Source: Dysgonomonas sp. HGC4 (GTDB lineage Bacteria; Bacteroidota; Bacteroidia; Bacteroidales; Dysgonomonadaceae). Taken from it: a stretch of DNA of 62,246 bases. The notes under the pieces are model-generated. The model ran no database searches, was not told the origin of the DNA, and saw nothing but the letters and a program-made list of their open reading frames with translations. Location of the stretch: contig NZ_CVRU01000058.1 of assembly GCF_001261715.1 (NCBI RefSeq), forward strand, positions 1 to 62,246, in the 5' to 3' direction. The position numbers and the translations under genes are program-made. This document shows positions 16,544 to 25,549 of the stretch, in pieces. The first letter of the stretch is position 1; each line of letters opens with the position of its first letter.

Positions 16544-17555
16544 ATTTTTCTATACCAAGAAGTTCTACTTCAAATATCAGATTCGAGTATGCAGGTATAG
16601 GTCCTCCATCTCTGTCTCCGTAAGCAAGGTCGTAAGGAATATAAAGCATCCATTTAGAACCTACAGGCATCATTTGTAGAGCTTGGGTCCATCCCGGAAT
16701 TACTTGTGTAACACCAAATGTGATAGGTTCGCCACGATCTACACTGCTGTCGAATACTGTTCCGTCAGTTAAAGTTCCGTGATAGTGTACTTTAACTTTG
16801 TCTTCGGCAGTAGGAATAGCTCCTGTACCTTGTGTGATTACTTTATATTGAAGTCCATCAGGCAGAGTTACAACACCATCTTTGGTTGAGTTTTCAGCCA
16901 TAAATTTCTCTCCTGCTGCAATTTTTTCTGCGTTTACTTGTTTCTTTTCTTCTTGCTCTTTTTGTTGTAGAGCATTTATTCTGTTTTGAACCATTTCGTT
17001 GCTATTAGCAATAAGTATAGGTTCTTTTTTAATAGCATTTGTTAAACCTAGCAGAATTGCTTGTTTATTTAGTTCTACCGATTCGTCATTACCCAATACT
17101 TGTTTCGAAAATTCGGCAGTCATTCTATTTAGTTGATCACCAACTTCCAGACCTTTGCCATATGCGAAGTTTTGTTCTGCTGCTTGAAGACGTTCTCCGA
17201 TACCTTTAAGAAGCATTTCTATGTTTTGAGTATTGCTAACAAGAGCAGAATCTAATTTAGAACTCAATTCGTTATTTAACCTTACTTTTTCTTCAGGAGT
17301 AGCAGCATTAGCTATCAAGGCATTGTACTTTGAGCTTATTGCTGTAGTATCAGTTATTACGTTCAATTGTACCAGATATTGTTCAAGACCTTGCTCGGCA
17401 AGGCTTACTCCATAAGCATATAAAATAGAGTCGTTTGCTGTTTGTAAAGAAACCGGGTTTATTTGTTTAACCGCTTCTTTTTTGTTTTTTTTCGCATACA
17501 CTACAGAAGTGCTTATAGATGCTAGTAGTAAAGCTGATAGAAAGATCTTTTTCAT
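16542..17555 (-). CDS. FKBP-type peptidyl-prolyl cis-trans isomerase
   Basis: A 337-residue periplasmic folding factor of the FkpA/Mip type. It has a signal peptide (cut near residue 21, VVYA-KK), an N-terminal helical dimerisation region (about 30-215, with a coiled-coil segment NALQQKEQEEKKQVNAEKIA) and a C-terminal FKBP domain (about 230-337). FKBP residues visible include VKVHYHGTLTDGTVFDSS, VIPGWTQALQMMPVGSKW and the closing LIFEVELLGIEK. The helical part is longer than in E. coli FkpA and may hold two related segments. The gene is monocistronic; palindrome copy F covers its stop codon. Confidence 0.9.
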   Translation of the reverse strand: MKKIFLSALLLASISTSVVYAKKNKKEAVKQINPVSLQTANDSILYAYGVSLAEQGLEQYLVQLNVITDTTAISSKYNALIANAATPEEKVRLNNELSSKLDSALVSNTQNIEMLLKGIGERLQAAEQNFAYGKGLEVGDQLNRMTAEFSKQVLGNDESVELNKQAILLGLTNAIKKEPILIANSNEMVQNRINALQQKEQEEKKQVNAEKIAAGEKFMAENSTKDGVVTLPDGLQYKVITQGTGAIPTAEDKVKVHYHGTLTDGTVFDSSVDRGEPITFGVTQVIPGWTQALQMMPVGSKWMLYIPYDLAYGDRDGGPIPAYSNLIFEVELLGIEK

Positions 17556-17746
17556 TTTGAATGATTGAGTAAAGTATAACTATTTATTGTTAAATTATTT
17601 AATTATAATGTGCTTCGCCGAATGTAGAGACGAACCATTTTTAATTTAGAAAATAAAAATAGATATTTTTTATCAACTATTCTATTTATTAGTTCAAAAT
17701 AAGGTATTCTTAAGATTGTAAAGCTCTTTTGTTATGTAGATAAATC

Positions 17747-17779
17747 TTATAGGCACATAATATTATTGCATGCCTATAA
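17747..17779 (-). terminator. Probable terminator after ada
   Basis: TTATAGGCA pairs with TGCCTATAA (9 bp) over a 15-nt loop. It lies 26 bp beyond the ada stop. The tail on the minus strand is only weakly T-rich. Confidence 0.5.
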
Positions 17780-17805
17780 ATATAATGATGAATGTTTTTA
17801 TTCTC

Positions 17806-18852
17806 TTATTGGGGCGACGAGCTTTTAGTCTCCAAATCCAATAACCTTTTCTTGCGCCACAAGCCTCCTCCATATCCTGTTAGAGAGCCATCTGTACCTA
17901 TTACTCTATGACAGGGGATAATGATAGAAATCTTATTCATACCATTTGCATTAGCAACAGCTCTTACAGCTGCGGGTTTGCCAATGGCTTGTGCTTGTTG
18001 CTGGTAAGATACTGTACTTGCATAAGGTATTTTCATAAGCATTTGCCAAACCTCTTTCTGAAAGTCGGTTCCTACTGGATCAAGAGGAATGGTAAACTCT
18101 TTTAGGTTTCCTTCAAAATATTTGGCTAACTCTTCTTTCAGTAATTCAAAATGTTGGTTGTGTCCTTGTACGATAGTTGCATTTAAAGATTTTGCCAAAT
18201 GTTTTAGTTCTGTTTCTAGCATTTTCCGGTCGGTAAATTCTAGGAGACAGATGCCCTTATCGGTGGCACAAGCAACCATTGTTCCCAATGGAGTCTCAAT
18301 TCGCATTATATCAACAATACTTTGACTCTTACTTTTTGAAGGAGATACTCCAAATACTTTTTTGAAAGACTCATTAAATCCGCTTAGCGACTCGTACCCT
18401 GAATCGAAAGCTGTATCTGTAACACTTGTTCCGGTTTGGAATTTTTTAAATGCTGTATTTAGTTTATGCAACCTTTGATAAGCATGGAAAGTAATCTGAT
18501 GATTTTTCTGAAACCATCGACGAATGGTACTTGGTTCTATTCCCATCTGTCTCAAATCATAATCCTTTAGTTTGATGGATGGATTTTTATCAAGCATTTC
18601 CATAATCTCATTTATGTATTCGGGGGTGTCTCCTAAGTTTTCCATCGGGTGGCATACTTTGCAAGGTCTGTATCCTTTTAAGATGGCGTCTTTGGTTGTA
18701 GCAAAGAATTCTACATTTTCTTGTTTAGGTTTACGGGCGGTGCAAGTAGGTCGGCAAAATATTCCGGTTGTCTTTACTCCGACAATAAATATTCCTTCGA
18801 AAGATTTATCTTTCTCGATTAGAGCTTTATAGTATATATTATCATTGTTCAT
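17806..18852 (-). CDS. ada: Bifunctional DNA repair methyltransferase and transcriptional regulator Ada
   Basis: A 348-residue Ada that repairs alkylated DNA and activates its regulon. The N-terminal zinc domain has Cys33, Cys37, Cys64 and Cys67 (FCRPTC and CKVCHP), the first being the phosphotriester acceptor. An AraC-type HTH follows (about 85-180, IEPSTIRRWFQKNHQITFHAYQ). The C-terminal O6-methylguanine methyltransferase domain has its acceptor Cys314 in IPCHRVIG. The frame extends upstream to 18918, but a consensus promoter at 18873-18903 lies within that extension, so I take the ATG at 18852. No alkA or alkB is adjacent. Confidence 0.93.
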   Translation of the reverse strand: MNNDNIYYKALIEKDKSFEGIFIVGVKTTGIFCRPTCTARKPKQENVEFFATTKDAILKGYRPCKVCHPMENLGDTPEYINEIMEMLDKNPSIKLKDYDLRQMGIEPSTIRRWFQKNHQITFHAYQRLHKLNTAFKKFQTGTSVTDTAFDSGYESLSGFNESFKKVFGVSPSKSKSQSIVDIMRIETPLGTMVACATDKGICLLEFTDRKMLETELKHLAKSLNATIVQGHNQHFELLKEELAKYFEGNLKEFTIPLDPVGTDFQKEVWQMLMKIPYASTVSYQQQAQAIGKPAAVRAVANANGMNKISIIIPCHRVIGTDGSLTGYGGGLWRKKRLLDLETKSSSPQ

Positions 18853-18872
18853 TGTTGCTATTTTTTCTTGTT

Positions 18873-18903
18873 CAAAAATATAATTAGAAAATGAAGCAGG
18901 CAA
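18873..18903 (-). promoter_or_regulatory. Promoter for ada
   Basis: On the minus strand, TTG (18903-18901) and TATTTTTG (18880-18873) are 20 bp apart. The leader is about 17-20 nt. Between here and the helicase promoter at 19074 I see nothing else. Confidence 0.65.
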
Positions 18904-19073
18904 CCGAAAAATTGACAACTATTTTTCAGTCGCAGATCTTTTTATTGATCTGGTAGTTATAGCATGGGTGATTATATGTCATTATAAAGAATATCATTTT
19001 TCATCCTATAACTTATTTTAGGAGTCTGTATACGATTATATATCAAAGTTATGCGTAAATCAAAATAAATTAC

Positions 19074-19081
19074 TACCTTTG
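19074..19081 (+). promoter_or_regulatory. -7 promoter box for the DEAD-box helicase
   Basis: TACCTTTG matches TAnnTTTG; the -33 position has only GTTA. Transcription would begin near 19086, leaving a leader of about 270 nt. Confidence 0.55.
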
Positions 19082-19085
19082 CAGC

Positions 19086-19354
19086 GTTTTAGACGAATAA
19101 AGATTCTTTCAATTTACTACAAAGAGAATCGTAAAACAAAATTATCTATCACAAAGATAACAGGGCTAAGGGTCTATATTCCGTTAAGAACGTAATTGAA
19201 GGAAAATTTAAACTTGTGAGAGTGGATGGCTTTCCTGATAGGAATATGAATTAAAACATGGGGATCAATTATTTCTCTCTTTTCTTAGTCGTATGTAAAA
19301 TGGTGGCAGAGGACAGAATAATTGCTTCCACAGCAAATTTTCTAAAAATATTTA
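19086..19354 (+). promoter_or_regulatory. Long structured 5' leader of the DEAD-box helicase mRNA
   Basis: About 270 nt of untranslated leader. Two hairpins are visible: GATTCTTT with AAAGAGAATC (19102-19130, one bulge) and TTATCT with AGATAA (19142-19160). A 36-codon frame starts at ATG 19258 and ends at TGA 19366-19368, overlapping the helicase start in another frame; a 7-codon frame begins at 19225. Long leaders of this kind control cold-shock and RNA-helicase genes in many bacteria; no known RNA family is recognised here. Confidence 0.5.
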
Positions 19355-21187
19355 ATGAAGACATTTGAAGAATTAGGTGTTGCTCCGGAAATCCGTAGAG
19401 CGATCGAAGAAATGGGTTATGAAAGTCCAATGCCCGTACAAGAGGAAGTGATTCCTTATTTATTGGACGAGGTTAGAGATGTTATAGCATTGGCGCAAAC
19501 AGGAACAGGTAAAACAGCCGCTTTTGGGCTTCCTCTCCTACAAAAAGTAGATGTAAAGAAAAATGTACCACAAGCATTGATATTAGCTCCTACTCGTGAA
19601 CTTTGTTTGCAGATAGCGGGTGATCTTGCTGATTATTCTAAATATATTGACAACTTGAGAGTACTTCCTGTATATGGAGGTTCAAGTATTGACAGCCAAA
19701 TTAAGACATTGAGACGTGGCGTACAAGTTATTGTTGCGACTCCGGGTCGTCTTATCGACTTGATTAACAGAAGAACTGTTGATCTTGAAAACATCAAATA
19801 TGTAGTATTGGATGAGGCTGACGAAATGTTGAATATGGGATTCACCGAAAGTATCGACGAGATTCTTTCTAAAGTTCCGGACACTCGTTCTATGTTGCTT
19901 TTCTCGGCTACTATGCCTAATGAAATTGCAAAAATTACGAAAAAATACATGCGCGAACCTAAAGATATTACGATTGGTCGTAAGAACGAAGGTTCGGTCA
20001 ATGTAAAGCATATGTATTACATGGTACATGCGAAAGATAAATATCTTGCATTGAAACGTATTGCCGATTATAATCCAAGTATATATGGTATCGTTTTCTG
20101 TCGTACTCGTCGCGAGACTCAAGAAATTGCAGACAAATTGATCCAAGACGGTTATAGTGCAGATTCATTACACGGAGATCTTTCTCAATCACAACGTGAT
20201 TATGTAATGCAAAAATTCCGTATGCATAACATCCAATTATTGATTGCAACAGACGTTGCAGCTCGTGGTTTGGATGTGGATAGCTTGACTCACGTAATCA
20301 ATTATGGTTTACCTGACGATATCGAATCTTATAACCACCGTAGTGGTCGTACAGGTCGTGCCGGAAAAACAGGTATATCGATTGCGATTGCACACGTAAA
20401 AGAAAAAGGAAAAATTCGTGAGATCGAAAAAATAATGAACAAGAAGTTTGAAGCAGCTACAGTTCCTTCGGGAGATGAGATCTGCGAAAAACAATTGTTA
20501 AGCTTTGCTGATAAGATCGAAAAAGTAAAAGTAAACGAGGACGAAATTGCTCGCCTTTTACCTTCAATATATCGTCGTTTAGAATGGCTTGAAAAAGAAG
20601 ATATTATCAAACGTGTTGTTTCAATGGAATTTAATCGTTTGATCGATTATTACCGTGAAGCAGACGAAATAGAAGCTCCATCTGACAGATATAACAGTCG
20701 TGATGATAGAGGTATGTCTCGCAATAGCAGAAGAGGAGAAGATCGTTTCGAATCAAGAGGCAATGGCGGATCTCGTTCAGCTGAAAAAGGATATGCTCGT
20801 TTATTCATCAATTTAGGACGCATGGATAATGCTAATCCTGCAACATTGATGGGCTTGATTAACGATTTTGTTCCTGGAAAAGTTAGAATCGGTCGTATCG
20901 ATTTACTTCCAAACTTCTCATTCTTTGAAGTACCAGAAGGTGATGCTCAACGAGTAATCAGCGGATTGAAAGGCCAAGAGCAAAACGGACGCCGTATTTC
21001 GGTAGAAGAGGCTCAAGGTGGTGCTCCAGCAGAACGTCGTGAAGGTAGCAGAAGACCTTCTTTCGGTGGCAGTGGCGGAGACAGAGCTCCGAAGAGACGC
21101 GAAGGTGGTAACCCTTCTTATGGAAGTGGTGGTGATGCAGGTAAAAGAGAACATCGTAAAGGTGGTCGCAAACCTAAATTTTCGTAA
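19355..21187 (+). CDS. deaD: DEAD-box ATP-dependent RNA helicase (DeaD/CsdA type)
   Basis: A 610-residue RNA helicase likely to act in ribosome assembly or mRNA decay. The Q-motif region is followed by Walker A AQTGTGKTAA, the PTRELC motif, VLDEADEML, LLFSATMP and HRSGRTGRAGKTG, in order. After the two RecA domains (about 1-370) comes a linker, an RGG-like stretch (460-490), a DbpA-type RNA-binding domain (about 483-555, ARLFINLGRMDNANPATLMGL-like with VRIGRIDLLPNFSFFEVP) and a Gly/Arg/Ser-rich basic tail. This order matches DeaD rather than RhlE. The long leader suggests cold or autoregulation. Confidence 0.92.
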   Translation: MKTFEELGVAPEIRRAIEEMGYESPMPVQEEVIPYLLDEVRDVIALAQTGTGKTAAFGLPLLQKVDVKKNVPQALILAPTRELCLQIAGDLADYSKYIDNLRVLPVYGGSSIDSQIKTLRRGVQVIVATPGRLIDLINRRTVDLENIKYVVLDEADEMLNMGFTESIDEILSKVPDTRSMLLFSATMPNEIAKITKKYMREPKDITIGRKNEGSVNVKHMYYMVHAKDKYLALKRIADYNPSIYGIVFCRTRRETQEIADKLIQDGYSADSLHGDLSQSQRDYVMQKFRMHNIQLLIATDVAARGLDVDSLTHVINYGLPDDIESYNHRSGRTGRAGKTGISIAIAHVKEKGKIREIEKIMNKKFEAATVPSGDEICEKQLLSFADKIEKVKVNEDEIARLLPSIYRRLEWLEKEDIIKRVVSMEFNRLIDYYREADEIEAPSDRYNSRDDRGMSRNSRRGEDRFESRGNGGSRSAEKGYARLFINLGRMDNANPATLMGLINDFVPGKVRIGRIDLLPNFSFFEVPEGDAQRVISGLKGQEQNGRRISVEEAQGGAPAERREGSRRPSFGGSGGDRAPKRREGGNPSYGSGGDAGKREHRKGGRKPKFS

Positions 21188-21210
21188 CTAGAAAATAGAA
21201 ATCATATATA

Positions 21211-21244
21211 AAAACAGGTTGTCATGTAAATGGCAACCTGTTTT
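21211..21244 (+). terminator. Intrinsic terminator after the helicase gene
   Basis: AAAACAGGTTGTCAT pairs with ATGGCAACCTGTTTT (one G-U) over a 4-nt loop, followed by G-TTTT. It begins 23 bp after the stop codon. Confidence 0.9.
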
Positions 21245-21369
21245 GTTTTGATGCAAATTATATATCATTCTTAGTGAACATAGGGGATAAATTGTTGTAT
21301 CCTATGTTTTTATTTTAGTCTTAAACGCAGAGATCTTAATAACTTTTAGAGAGAAGAGATAAAATCTCT

Positions 21370-22053
21370 TTAGTCGAAACTTAAATAAGCAGATAATCGT
21401 TCGATATCTCTAGAACTGAAATTTTCGTTGTCAGATAAAGCTGAGATATCTTTAATCTTATTGACTTTTCTTAAGTCGATAATCGTTTGTATCTGTTTTT
21501 CTTCAAAGTAGGGGTGACTGATAAGCTGCTCTTCCGGAATTTTGTTTATCCGGATCAGTTTATGTTTCTTTTGCATTACTAAGTAAGGTAATACCTTGCT
21601 GAATTTGTTAATTGTAAAGCCTTTTATCTCGTATAATTGCTCAAGAGAAGTAAATCCTCCCAAGGAGTTGCGATATTCGATTATACGCTCTGCAAATGTA
21701 TTTCCTATTGTGGGGATTCGCATAAGGGTGGTTGCAGATGCTGAGTTAATATCTATAGTTTGACCTAGCTCTAGTTTCTGTTTATTAGTTTTTGGAGACT
21801 TTGTGGGAGTGTGCATTCTATTTTCATCTGATCTTTCCTCTTCAATAGCTGGAATCCGCTCCATATCATTTTCGAATTGTACAAAATCCTTTTGCATTTC
21901 TTCGTTCTGATCTTGGTAGACGGCATCAGTAAAAGTAAGTTTATTCATGTATATAAAAATACCTCCACTAATAACTATCAAATTTAAAAGGAGTATAATG
22001 GCAATTCTGTCGCCTTTCGAAAAATAAAAGAAATCCTTCTTCCATTTCCACAT
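21370..22053 (-). CDS. Membrane-anchored helix-hairpin-helix protein (ComEA-like)
   Basis: A 227-residue protein with one N-terminal membrane segment (about 17-36, IAIILLLNLIVISGGIFIYM), a charged linker and ComEA-type HhH repeats. The first is at about 98-150: IDINSASATTLMRIPTIGNTFAERIIEYRN with GGFTSLEQLYEIKGF. A weaker second set continues to the C-terminus (HPYFEEKQIQTIIDLRK and IKDISALSD). HhH motifs bind DNA without sequence preference; in ComEA this takes up DNA, but in Bacteroidetes these orphan proteins have no proven role. It lies 63 bp downstream of rdgB on the same strand and may be co-transcribed. Confidence 0.82.
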   Translation of the reverse strand: MWKWKKDFFYFSKGDRIAIILLLNLIVISGGIFIYMNKLTFTDAVYQDQNEEMQKDFVQFENDMERIPAIEEERSDENRMHTPTKSPKTNKQKLELGQTIDINSASATTLMRIPTIGNTFAERIIEYRNSLGGFTSLEQLYEIKGFTINKFSKVLPYLVMQKKHKLIRINKIPEEQLISHPYFEEKQIQTIIDLRKVNKIKDISALSDNENFSSRDIERLSAYLSFD

Positions 22054-22103
22054 ACAAGTTTGTGTTAGGTAGTAAATTGGTTGCTATCCTTAATAGATAA
22101 CAA

Positions 22104-22118
22104 AAGGTCTGAGACTTT
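22104..22118. repeat. Dispersed palindrome copy G, at the rdgB stop codon
   Basis: AAGGTCTGAGACTTT, one mismatch in the right arm. It overlaps the TAA stop of rdgB (22117-22119). With copy H it brackets the overlapping gldN-rdgB pair. Confidence 0.8.
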
Positions 22119-22701
22119 ATTTTCTCAGAAATAAAACCAATTGTTCTACGGCTTTAGCTCTATGGCTTATTCTGTTTTTATCTTCAAGGGTTAATTCTGC
22201 AAAAGTTTTATCGTATCCGTTGGCTTGAAAAACAGGGTCATATCCAAAGCCGGATGTTCCTTTTGGTGATGTTGTAATGACTCCTTCTATTGTACCCTCG
22301 AAAAGATAACGCTTTCCATCTAAAATGAGAGCAATTACGGTTCTAAATCGTGCCTTCCGATTGTCCTTACCTTCTAATTCTTTAAGAAGTTTCTCTACAT
22401 TATCTTCCGAGCTTTTGTGTTCACCGGCATATCTTGCAGAATATACTCCTGGAGCATTATCCAAAGCTTCTACTTCTAAGCCTGTATCGTCAGCAAAACA
22501 GTTCTTGTGATAAGTATTCCACAAATAGTCTGCCTTTATCATGGCATTTTCTTCCAATGTATCGCCTGTTTCTGGAACATCGGCATCGTCGCCAAGATCT
22601 TTTAGACTTAATATATCGTAGTACTTGCCTAGTTTGGCTCTTACCTCTTCGAGTTTATGCTCGTTATTTGTCGAAAATATAAGTGTCTTTATTCTTTTCA
22701 T
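22117..22701 (-). CDS. rdgB: Non-canonical purine NTP pyrophosphatase (RdgB/HAM1)
   Basis: A 194-residue housecleaning enzyme that hydrolyses (d)ITP and XTP to the monophosphates, keeping these bases out of DNA and RNA. The family signature is clear: [15 protein letters not shown] near the N-terminus, [25 protein letters not shown]-type block in the middle (Asp catalytic pair), SGFGYDPVF and SHRAKA near the end. Its start codon overlaps the last base of gldN, so it is translated from the end of the T9SS operon, although its job is unrelated to secretion. Confidence 0.93.
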   Translation of the reverse strand: MKRIKTLIFSTNNEHKLEEVRAKLGKYYDILSLKDLGDDADVPETGDTLEENAMIKADYLWNTYHKNCFADDTGLEVEALDNAPGVYSARYAGEHKSSEDNVEKLLKELEGKDNRKARFRTVIALILDGKRYLFEGTIEGVITTSPKGTSGFGYDPVFQANGYDKTFAELTLEDKNRISHRAKAVEQLVLFLRK

Positions 22702-23759
22702 TAGTTTCTCTTTCTGTTTCTCATACTACGTGAAGGAGCCGATTGAGATTTTGCCTCTTTCTGAACAGTTGCTCTGGTAGTACTTGTTGTGCTGTTGGCT
22801 GTTGGAGCATTCTTTATGCTTGGACCTTTGCCTTTGTTGTTAGCTTGGGTGGCAGCATTATTTGCTGCAATAGAATCATTATACACCCACAGATTATCAT
22901 TAAATTCTTTCAGCTGAGCTTCGATTTTCTTTTGTGCTTCTTTTCTTTTTGCTTCATCCGGATATTGCTGAGCCAAAGTTAGATCACGCACATTAGTAGT
23001 TTTCTCGATAGTCCCATCAAATAGGTGTTTGATGAAGTAATCGTTGATAGTCATGGTTGTTGCATTATTCAGACTCGATAGCATGATAGGCATACGTGAT
23101 GTATAGGGTCTTATGTTTTCATAAGGAATCCAGAACATCGGATAACGACTTCTATCAACACCAAAATCATCTTGTCTGACAATTACAGGGCATATAGCCA
23201 GTGTTTTTATATCTACAATAGAATTATTTTTGTCGAAATACCAAGCTTCTTTTACATAATAACCCAATACTTCGTTGCTAGGCACATCTACATCTTCCAC
23301 AAGATACTTTCCGTTTTCTTGTTGATGCATTATTTCGAAACGTTCTAATACATCTTTAAAAGTTTCCCTATTTTCTTCATCGAAAACTTCAGTACCATAT
23401 GGTTGATATTTATAGACAGAGATGTCTCCATCTTGAAGGTGTCTGAATATCAAAGTAAATAGATTGGTACGCTCTCCAATAGGTGTTACAGGATAATAAA
23501 GAGTTGCATTTTTTTCTTTTTCTAAGTCGATAAATCGATAAATCTCACGTATCCAAGGAGCATTATCTATCTCCTGAGTTTGCGATTCGTTCATTATTTG
23601 GGCTCTGACAGTCAATGGAGGTTTCCCCGAATTGTTCTGCTGATTTTGTCGCTTGGCAATACGCTCACGCAACGACGACTCCTGCTCTTGTGCAGAAAGT
23701 GTCTGAGTGATTAGCAAACCACATAGCCCTATAGTAATTGTTAGAAATAATCTTTTCAT
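22701..23759 (-). CDS. gldN: T9SS ring protein GldN/PorN
   Basis: A 352-residue periplasmic component of the type IX secretion system that forms a ring with lipoprotein GldK under the outer membrane. It has a signal peptide (cleavage near residue 23, LSAQE) and a GldN-type core: [41 protein letters not shown], and [12 protein letters not shown]-like segments. The C-terminal 50 residues are a Ser/Thr/Asn-rich basic tail absent from the core fold. It is the last T9SS gene of the operon, with palindrome copies I and H in the 114-bp gap between gldM and gldN. Confidence 0.93.
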   Translation of the reverse strand: MKRLFLTITIGLCGLLITQTLSAQEQESSLRERIAKRQNQQNNSGKPPLTVRAQIMNESQTQEIDNAPWIREIYRFIDLEKEKNATLYYPVTPIGERTNLFTLIFRHLQDGDISVYKYQPYGTEVFDEENRETFKDVLERFEIMHQQENGKYLVEDVDVPSNEVLGYYVKEAWYFDKNNSIVDIKTLAICPVIVRQDDFGVDRSRYPMFWIPYENIRPYTSRMPIMLSSLNNATTMTINDYFIKHLFDGTIEKTTNVRDLTLAQQYPDEAKRKEAQKKIEAQLKEFNDNLWVYNDSIAANNAATQANNKGKGPSIKNAPTANSTTSTTRATVQKEAKSQSAPSRSMRNRKRN

Positions 23760-23790
23760 ATATTTTTGTTCTAATCGAATTCCTGTCTTT

Positions 23791-23805
23791 AAGGTCTGCG
23801 ACCTT
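23791..23805. repeat. Dispersed palindrome copy H, upstream of gldN
   Basis: AAGGTCTGCGACCTT, one central mismatch. It ends 31 bp before the gldN start codon, inside the T9SS operon and 55 bp from copy I. Confidence 0.85.
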
Positions 23806-23860
23806 CTTGTATAAATAAAATTTCGCTAATTCTGGTTATTATATCCAGCCGAAACAATAA

Positions 23861-23875
23861 AAGGTTTGCAACTTT
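23861..23875. repeat. Dispersed palindrome copy I, at the gldM stop codon
   Basis: AAGGTTTGCAACTTT, a degenerate copy (the outer pairing AAxGTT/AACxTT is kept). It overlaps the gldM TAA stop (23874-23876). Confidence 0.65.
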
Positions 23876-25412
23876 AGTTAATCCTTACCTCAATAGCTGT
23901 GAGGTCTCTTTCTACACCGTCTTTTCCTCTTACTTTTACCTCAGTTATAAAAAAGGTTTTTCCTCTCGCCAATTGTCTGATCTGAGTTTTTTGTCTTTCA
24001 GAGAAATTACTTCCATCAGATACTTCACGGACAGCATTTCCCATGGCATCAATAAGTACAGTAGTAAATTTCAACACGGCAAATTGTCTGTCCAATAATC
24101 CGTCATCAATAGATGCTTTTACTCCGGTAGCATTTACGATAACCGATTTAGAGATTCTACCTCCTTTATATCTTTTCATGTTTCCATCAGCATCGGCATA
24201 TTCTATGTACGGAGTAGGGTCGGGTAGGAGACGTACTCTGAATTCCTGATCACTTACAAAAGTACTTCCGTTAAATACTGATATTTTCATATTGGTTCCG
24301 GCTTTTGCAGGCTTTGCAATCCAGTTCTGTCCCGATTTAGTAATCGCTCCGTTAGTTGCTGTAACACGTAACTGATCGTTTGACATACCCGGAACGGATA
24401 TCGTGAGCTTATTATCTTCTCCCTGATACAATACATTCGCCTCGGCTACTTGTATAGTAGTCATACGTGGTACAACGTGGTATTCGCTTTTAAACGGACG
24501 GGTAATAACCTCTCCATCGGGTGTACTGAGCGTAACCATCCCTGAGAATACTTTATTGATACCAACGCCTCCTGCTCCAATTTTAAATTCACCATTCGCA
24601 TTAATCGAGGGTAAACTGAATGTTGGACGTTTGGTAGTATCTATTGCAGTAAGTACTACACGACCTTCGTATGTTCCTCCCTCCATTATGAATTCCGATT
24701 TGGGAACAACTTCTGCTTGTAAACTATTTACACGAAAATCTTTTGCTCCTATCTGATTATAAAGGTCAGCTAATACTTCGCCTTGTGTGGCGCGTATATC
24801 GCTTTGTATTTTAGTTAGCATAGTAACTGTAACTGAAGTAGGCATTTGTTCGAATAATGCTTCTTCCCAGTTTTTATTGTCCAGATTACCCCTTTTCGGA
24901 TTATCTGTGTTAAGTCTGCTTTTTATAATGTCTTTTCTGGATGTTCCAGTGATTAGATTGATAGCTTGCTCACGATATAGATCTATTGATGATTTCAGCT
25001 TTTTAGCCTCATTATCTATACCTACCAGCATGATATCGGTTGAGGCATCAATATTTTCTCGGTTGATTATATTATTCAAATCCCCTTTTTCTCCGTCAGC
25101 TTTTTTTACAATACGGGTCTTTAAGTCTTGAATATGGTTATATAATAGATCTGATTGTTGAGAAAATTGAGCAGCAGGAAGATACCATTGTTCTGCTTTT
25201 ACGGGATTCTGGTTGTTTATATCTGTGAGGCTATTAAAAACGAGTTGGTTTTGAGCCTCCGAACTTTTTATAGTTTGGTTCAATCCTTCGTCTACCATGT
25301 CGAAGCCATCAAGTACCTCTTCGGGTAAGTTGATAGCAAGCATAGCGATAAAAACCAGATACATCAGGTTTATCATTTTTTGTCTTGGAGACCTTGGATT
25401 AGTTGAAGCCAT
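23874..25412 (-). CDS. gldM: T9SS motor shaft protein GldM/PorM
   Basis: A 512-residue inner-membrane protein with a single N-terminal transmembrane helix (about 14-33, LMYLVFIAMLAINLP) and a long periplasmic part. It is the rotary shaft that couples the GldL proton channel to the GldKN ring. The N-terminal MASTNPRSPRQKMINLMYLV is typical, as is the order of four periplasmic domains, a helical D1 followed by beta-rich D2-D4 (for example GTYEGRVVLTAIDTTKRPTF, then KYKGGRISKSVIVN). Full length. Copies I and J of the dispersed palindrome flank it. Confidence 0.95.
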   Translation of the reverse strand: MASTNPRSPRQKMINLMYLVFIAMLAINLPEEVLDGFDMVDEGLNQTIKSSEAQNQLVFNSLTDINNQNPVKAEQWYLPAAQFSQQSDLLYNHIQDLKTRIVKKADGEKGDLNNIINRENIDASTDIMLVGIDNEAKKLKSSIDLYREQAINLITGTSRKDIIKSRLNTDNPKRGNLDNKNWEEALFEQMPTSVTVTMLTKIQSDIRATQGEVLADLYNQIGAKDFRVNSLQAEVVPKSEFIMEGGTYEGRVVLTAIDTTKRPTFSLPSINANGEFKIGAGGVGINKVFSGMVTLSTPDGEVITRPFKSEYHVVPRMTTIQVAEANVLYQGEDNKLTISVPGMSNDQLRVTATNGAITKSGQNWIAKPAKAGTNMKISVFNGSTFVSDQEFRVRLLPDPTPYIEYADADGNMKRYKGGRISKSVIVNATGVKASIDDGLLDRQFAVLKFTTVLIDAMGNAVREVSDGSNFSERQKTQIRQLARGKTFFITEVKVRGKDGVERDLTAIEVRIN

Positions 25413-25459
25413 ATAATATTGTTATAGAACGAATATTCTTTGTTGTGTGAAATATAAAT

Positions 25460-25474
25460 AAGGTCTTAGACCTT
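25460..25474. repeat. Dispersed palindrome copy J, upstream of gldM
   Basis: AAGGTCTTAGACCTT, a perfect copy in the 137-bp gldL-gldM gap. It ends 47 bp before the gldM start codon. Confidence 0.9.
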
Positions 25475-25549
25475 TTTATTGCTTTGTTTTGCTCTGATTA
25501 CCTGAGATAATCAAAGCCATAAAATGTTGCAATAATGTTGTTGACATTA

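Noticed and set aside
18853-18918. Upstream extension of Ada
   Set aside because: A consensus promoter (TTG-20-TATTTTTG) lies within it, and the Ada domain begins normally at the ATG at 18852.
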